From Gammaproteobacteria bacterium (GTDB taxonomy: Bacteria > Pseudomonadota > Gammaproteobacteria > Pseudomonadales > Halieaceae), in the NCBI GenBank assembly GCA_030427485.1, contig JAUICG010000024.1, forward strand, positions 1 to 64,000: a stretch of 64,000 nucleotides of DNA, written 5' to 3'. Positions 62,720 to 64,000 of this stretch are shown piece by piece. Numbering within the stretch: position 1 is the stretch's first letter; each line of letters opens with the position of its first letter. Below the pieces are notes generated by a model, which worked only from the letters and a program-made list of their open reading frames with translations, ran no database searches and had not been told where the DNA came from. A program made the translations under genes and the position numbers.

Positions 62720-64000
62720 TCAGGGTATATCATGTACCTTGGTTACGTCGTAGTCCCGGCCCTCGCCGTGGCACACGCTACAGGTTTCGACCACTGTGCC
62801 GGCGTCAATCGCCGCCTGGGTGGTGCTGAAATTGCCGCCCTGCAAGGTCATATGCGATTTCGATTCTGCGCTGTCGTGGCAACTGGAGCACACGGCGGAG
62901 ACCGGCGTGACGACCGTGTCATCCACCGGGCTTTGTACATCGGCGCCGGTGTCGATGGTGGTCCCCAGTACCCCGGGAGGCAGCGGCAGGGTATACCCGT
63001 CACTCGCGTGGCAGGCTACACAATTCGCCAGGTTGCCCGGGTAGTGTACGGCCTCCTCGTCATAGAGGTGACTGGAACCGCGGAAGCCGTAAACCTGCAG
63101 CGGGTTCTCGCGAATGCCGGCGGCGTGGATGCCATGGATCATCGTTTTGAAATCGATGGACTCTTCCGTCTTGCCATCCACGGGCGGGATGGAGGATGAC
63201 GCCCTCACGTCGCGATCGGTATTGCGCGGGTTGTGGCAGGTGACGCAGCTATTGATATCGTCTGTGCGGTTGCTGCCGTGCAGACTCAATACCTGGTGGC
63301 AGGACAGGCAATTATCCAGTTCCACAGATGTTCTGCGGGGCACTGCCGTGCCGTCGGCTTCGTTGATGGAGAAGAACGAGTGCACATTGGTCAGCGGTAC
63401 CGAGGTGGGCGATGCGCCCGGTTCCAGCGCCAGTGACAGGCGGCCTTCAACCGCGGCGGCGCCGCTGCCTTCGGCGGGGATGAACGGCTGCATGCTGCCG
63501 TCGGGTATCGCGACCGGCATGGTGACGCGGAAACTGCCGTCGCCGTTGGGCACCGCCGTGCTCAGCGCACTGGCGGAGACCGAACTGGCATTGTCGGCCT
63601 CGTTGCCGGTATTGGTATAGTCCGTGGTGCTCCACGCCGTGCGTACGTTGATAGACGCGCCGTTGAACACCGGGTCGGTGAGAATATCGTAGTCGTCGCC
63701 GGTTTGCGGATTGCTGATGCGGAAATTCACCGTGGGCATCTCGCCCTGCCCGGTATTATCCACGGCGAGGATCTCCGCCATGAAGTCGGCGCTGGCCAGG
63801 GTGGTCAGTATCCGGTGACTATCCTGGATGCTGCCGGCAATTCCTCCAGTGGAGTGGCAGCTGTCGCAGTTGCTGTCGTCTTTCTGGCCACCAGCGTGAC
63901 GCGAGAAATCCACATCGTCGTGGCAGCTGCCGCAGGCAGCCTGTGTGGCGTAGAGCGACCAGTTGTCTCCCTGGGACGTTTCCGTCAGCTCGTAGTCCAG
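62720..64000 (-). CDS. Second OmcA/MtrC-type multiheme cytochrome (5' end outside window)
   Basis: The frame is open to the window edge. The visible 426 codons carry seven CxxCH motifs: CGSCH, CDSCH, CLSCH, CVTCH, CVACH, CSSCH and CSVCH. The last five, with TMIHGIHAAGIRENPLQVYG between CVTCH and CVACH, correspond to the C-terminal five-heme domain. A beta domain lies between the second and third motifs. The gene precedes the decaheme gene in the same direction and is related to it (shared IHAAGIRE and YPGNLANC/YPGDLSNC segments), so they look like a tandem duplication. The true heme count is at least seven and probably ten. Confidence 0.85.
   Translation of the reverse strand: MDYELTETSQGDNWSLYATQAACGSCHDDVDFSRHAGGQKDDSNCDSCHSTGGIAGSIQDSHRILTTLASADFMAEILAVDNTGQGEMPTVNFRISNPQTGDDYDILTDPVFNGASINVRTAWSTTDYTNTGNEADNASSVSASALSTAVPNGDGSFRVTMPVAIPDGSMQPFIPAEGSGAAAVEGRLSLALEPGASPTSVPLTNVHSFFSINEADGTAVPRRTSVELDNCLSCHQVLSLHGSNRTDDINSCVTCHNPRNTDRDVRASSSIPPVDGKTEESIDFKTMIHGIHAAGIRENPLQVYGFRGSSHLYDEEAVHYPGNLANCVACHASDGYTLPLPPGVLGTTIDTGADVQSPVDDTVVTPVSAVCSSCHDSAESKSHMTLQGGNFSTTQAAIDAGTVVETCSVCHGEGRDYDVTKVHDIP

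Overview
The window is a housekeeping chromosome segment of a gammaproteobacterium. The gene order tRNA-Trp, secE, nusG, rplKAJL, rpoBC, str operon, S10, spc and alpha operons, then uvrA, an MFS gene and ssb, is close to that of Pseudomonas. The base composition is moderately GC-rich. The fabA-fabB pair, TTG starts on rpoC and galU, the PQQ dehydrogenase and the OmcA/MtrC-type multiheme cytochromes suggest a free-living, probably marine aerobe related to the Cellvibrionales/Halieaceae. That placement is inference, because no 16S gene is present.

Layout. Bases 1-12509 hold the 3' end of one tuf copy, tRNA-Trp, secE, nusG, four 50S genes (rplK, rplA, rplJ, rplL) with an L10-type leader, an rplL-rpoB attenuator, rpoB, rpoC and a strong terminator. 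Bases 12510-13126 are non-coding and carry two long perfect hairpins and the str promoter. Bases 13127-17585 are rpsL, rpsG, fusA, tufA and a bidirectional terminator. Bases 17655-18867 hold three small genes (tandem-TM2 membrane protein, YdcH-like, DksA/TraR-like) between the str and S10 operons. Bases 19027-33015 carry the S10-spc-alpha cluster, rpsJ to rplQ, including the 38-codon rpmJ. Bases 33016-33545 carry an inverted copy of the two-hairpin module. Bases 33546-41113 are uvrA (-), MFS, ssb, an RmlD-like protein, moaB and moeA. Bases 41139-42885 are fabA-fabB (-). Bases 43341-46967 form a sugar-nucleotide operon (manC, galU, manB). Then come pgi (-), ispB (-), rplU-rpmA, a second and different hairpin pair, obgE, proB, a PQQ-dependent dehydrogenase, an aldehyde dehydrogenase (-) with a palindromic operator, a ZIP transporter, an ICMT-like methyltransferase, a small monoheme protein, hemH (-) and two tandem multiheme cytochromes (-). 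The second cytochrome runs off the window.

The genes mainly supply transcription and translation. The right part supplies envelope precursors (GDP-mannose, UDP-glucose, unsaturated fatty acids, polyprenyl diphosphate) and electron-transfer proteins.

The most unusual content is in non-coding DNA. Four hairpins at 12.6 and 33.2-33.4 kb share a nearly invariant 23-nt asymmetric loop but have different, self-complementary stems of 26-29 bp. They occur as two-hairpin modules of about 345 bp, and inverted copies bracket the whole rpsL-rplQ block. A second, unrelated family at 50.7-51.0 kb has the same design: a conserved ~53-nt core, unrelated perfect stems, and two copies in opposite orientation. 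In both families the conserved part is the loop and the stem varies, the reverse of ordinary REP elements.
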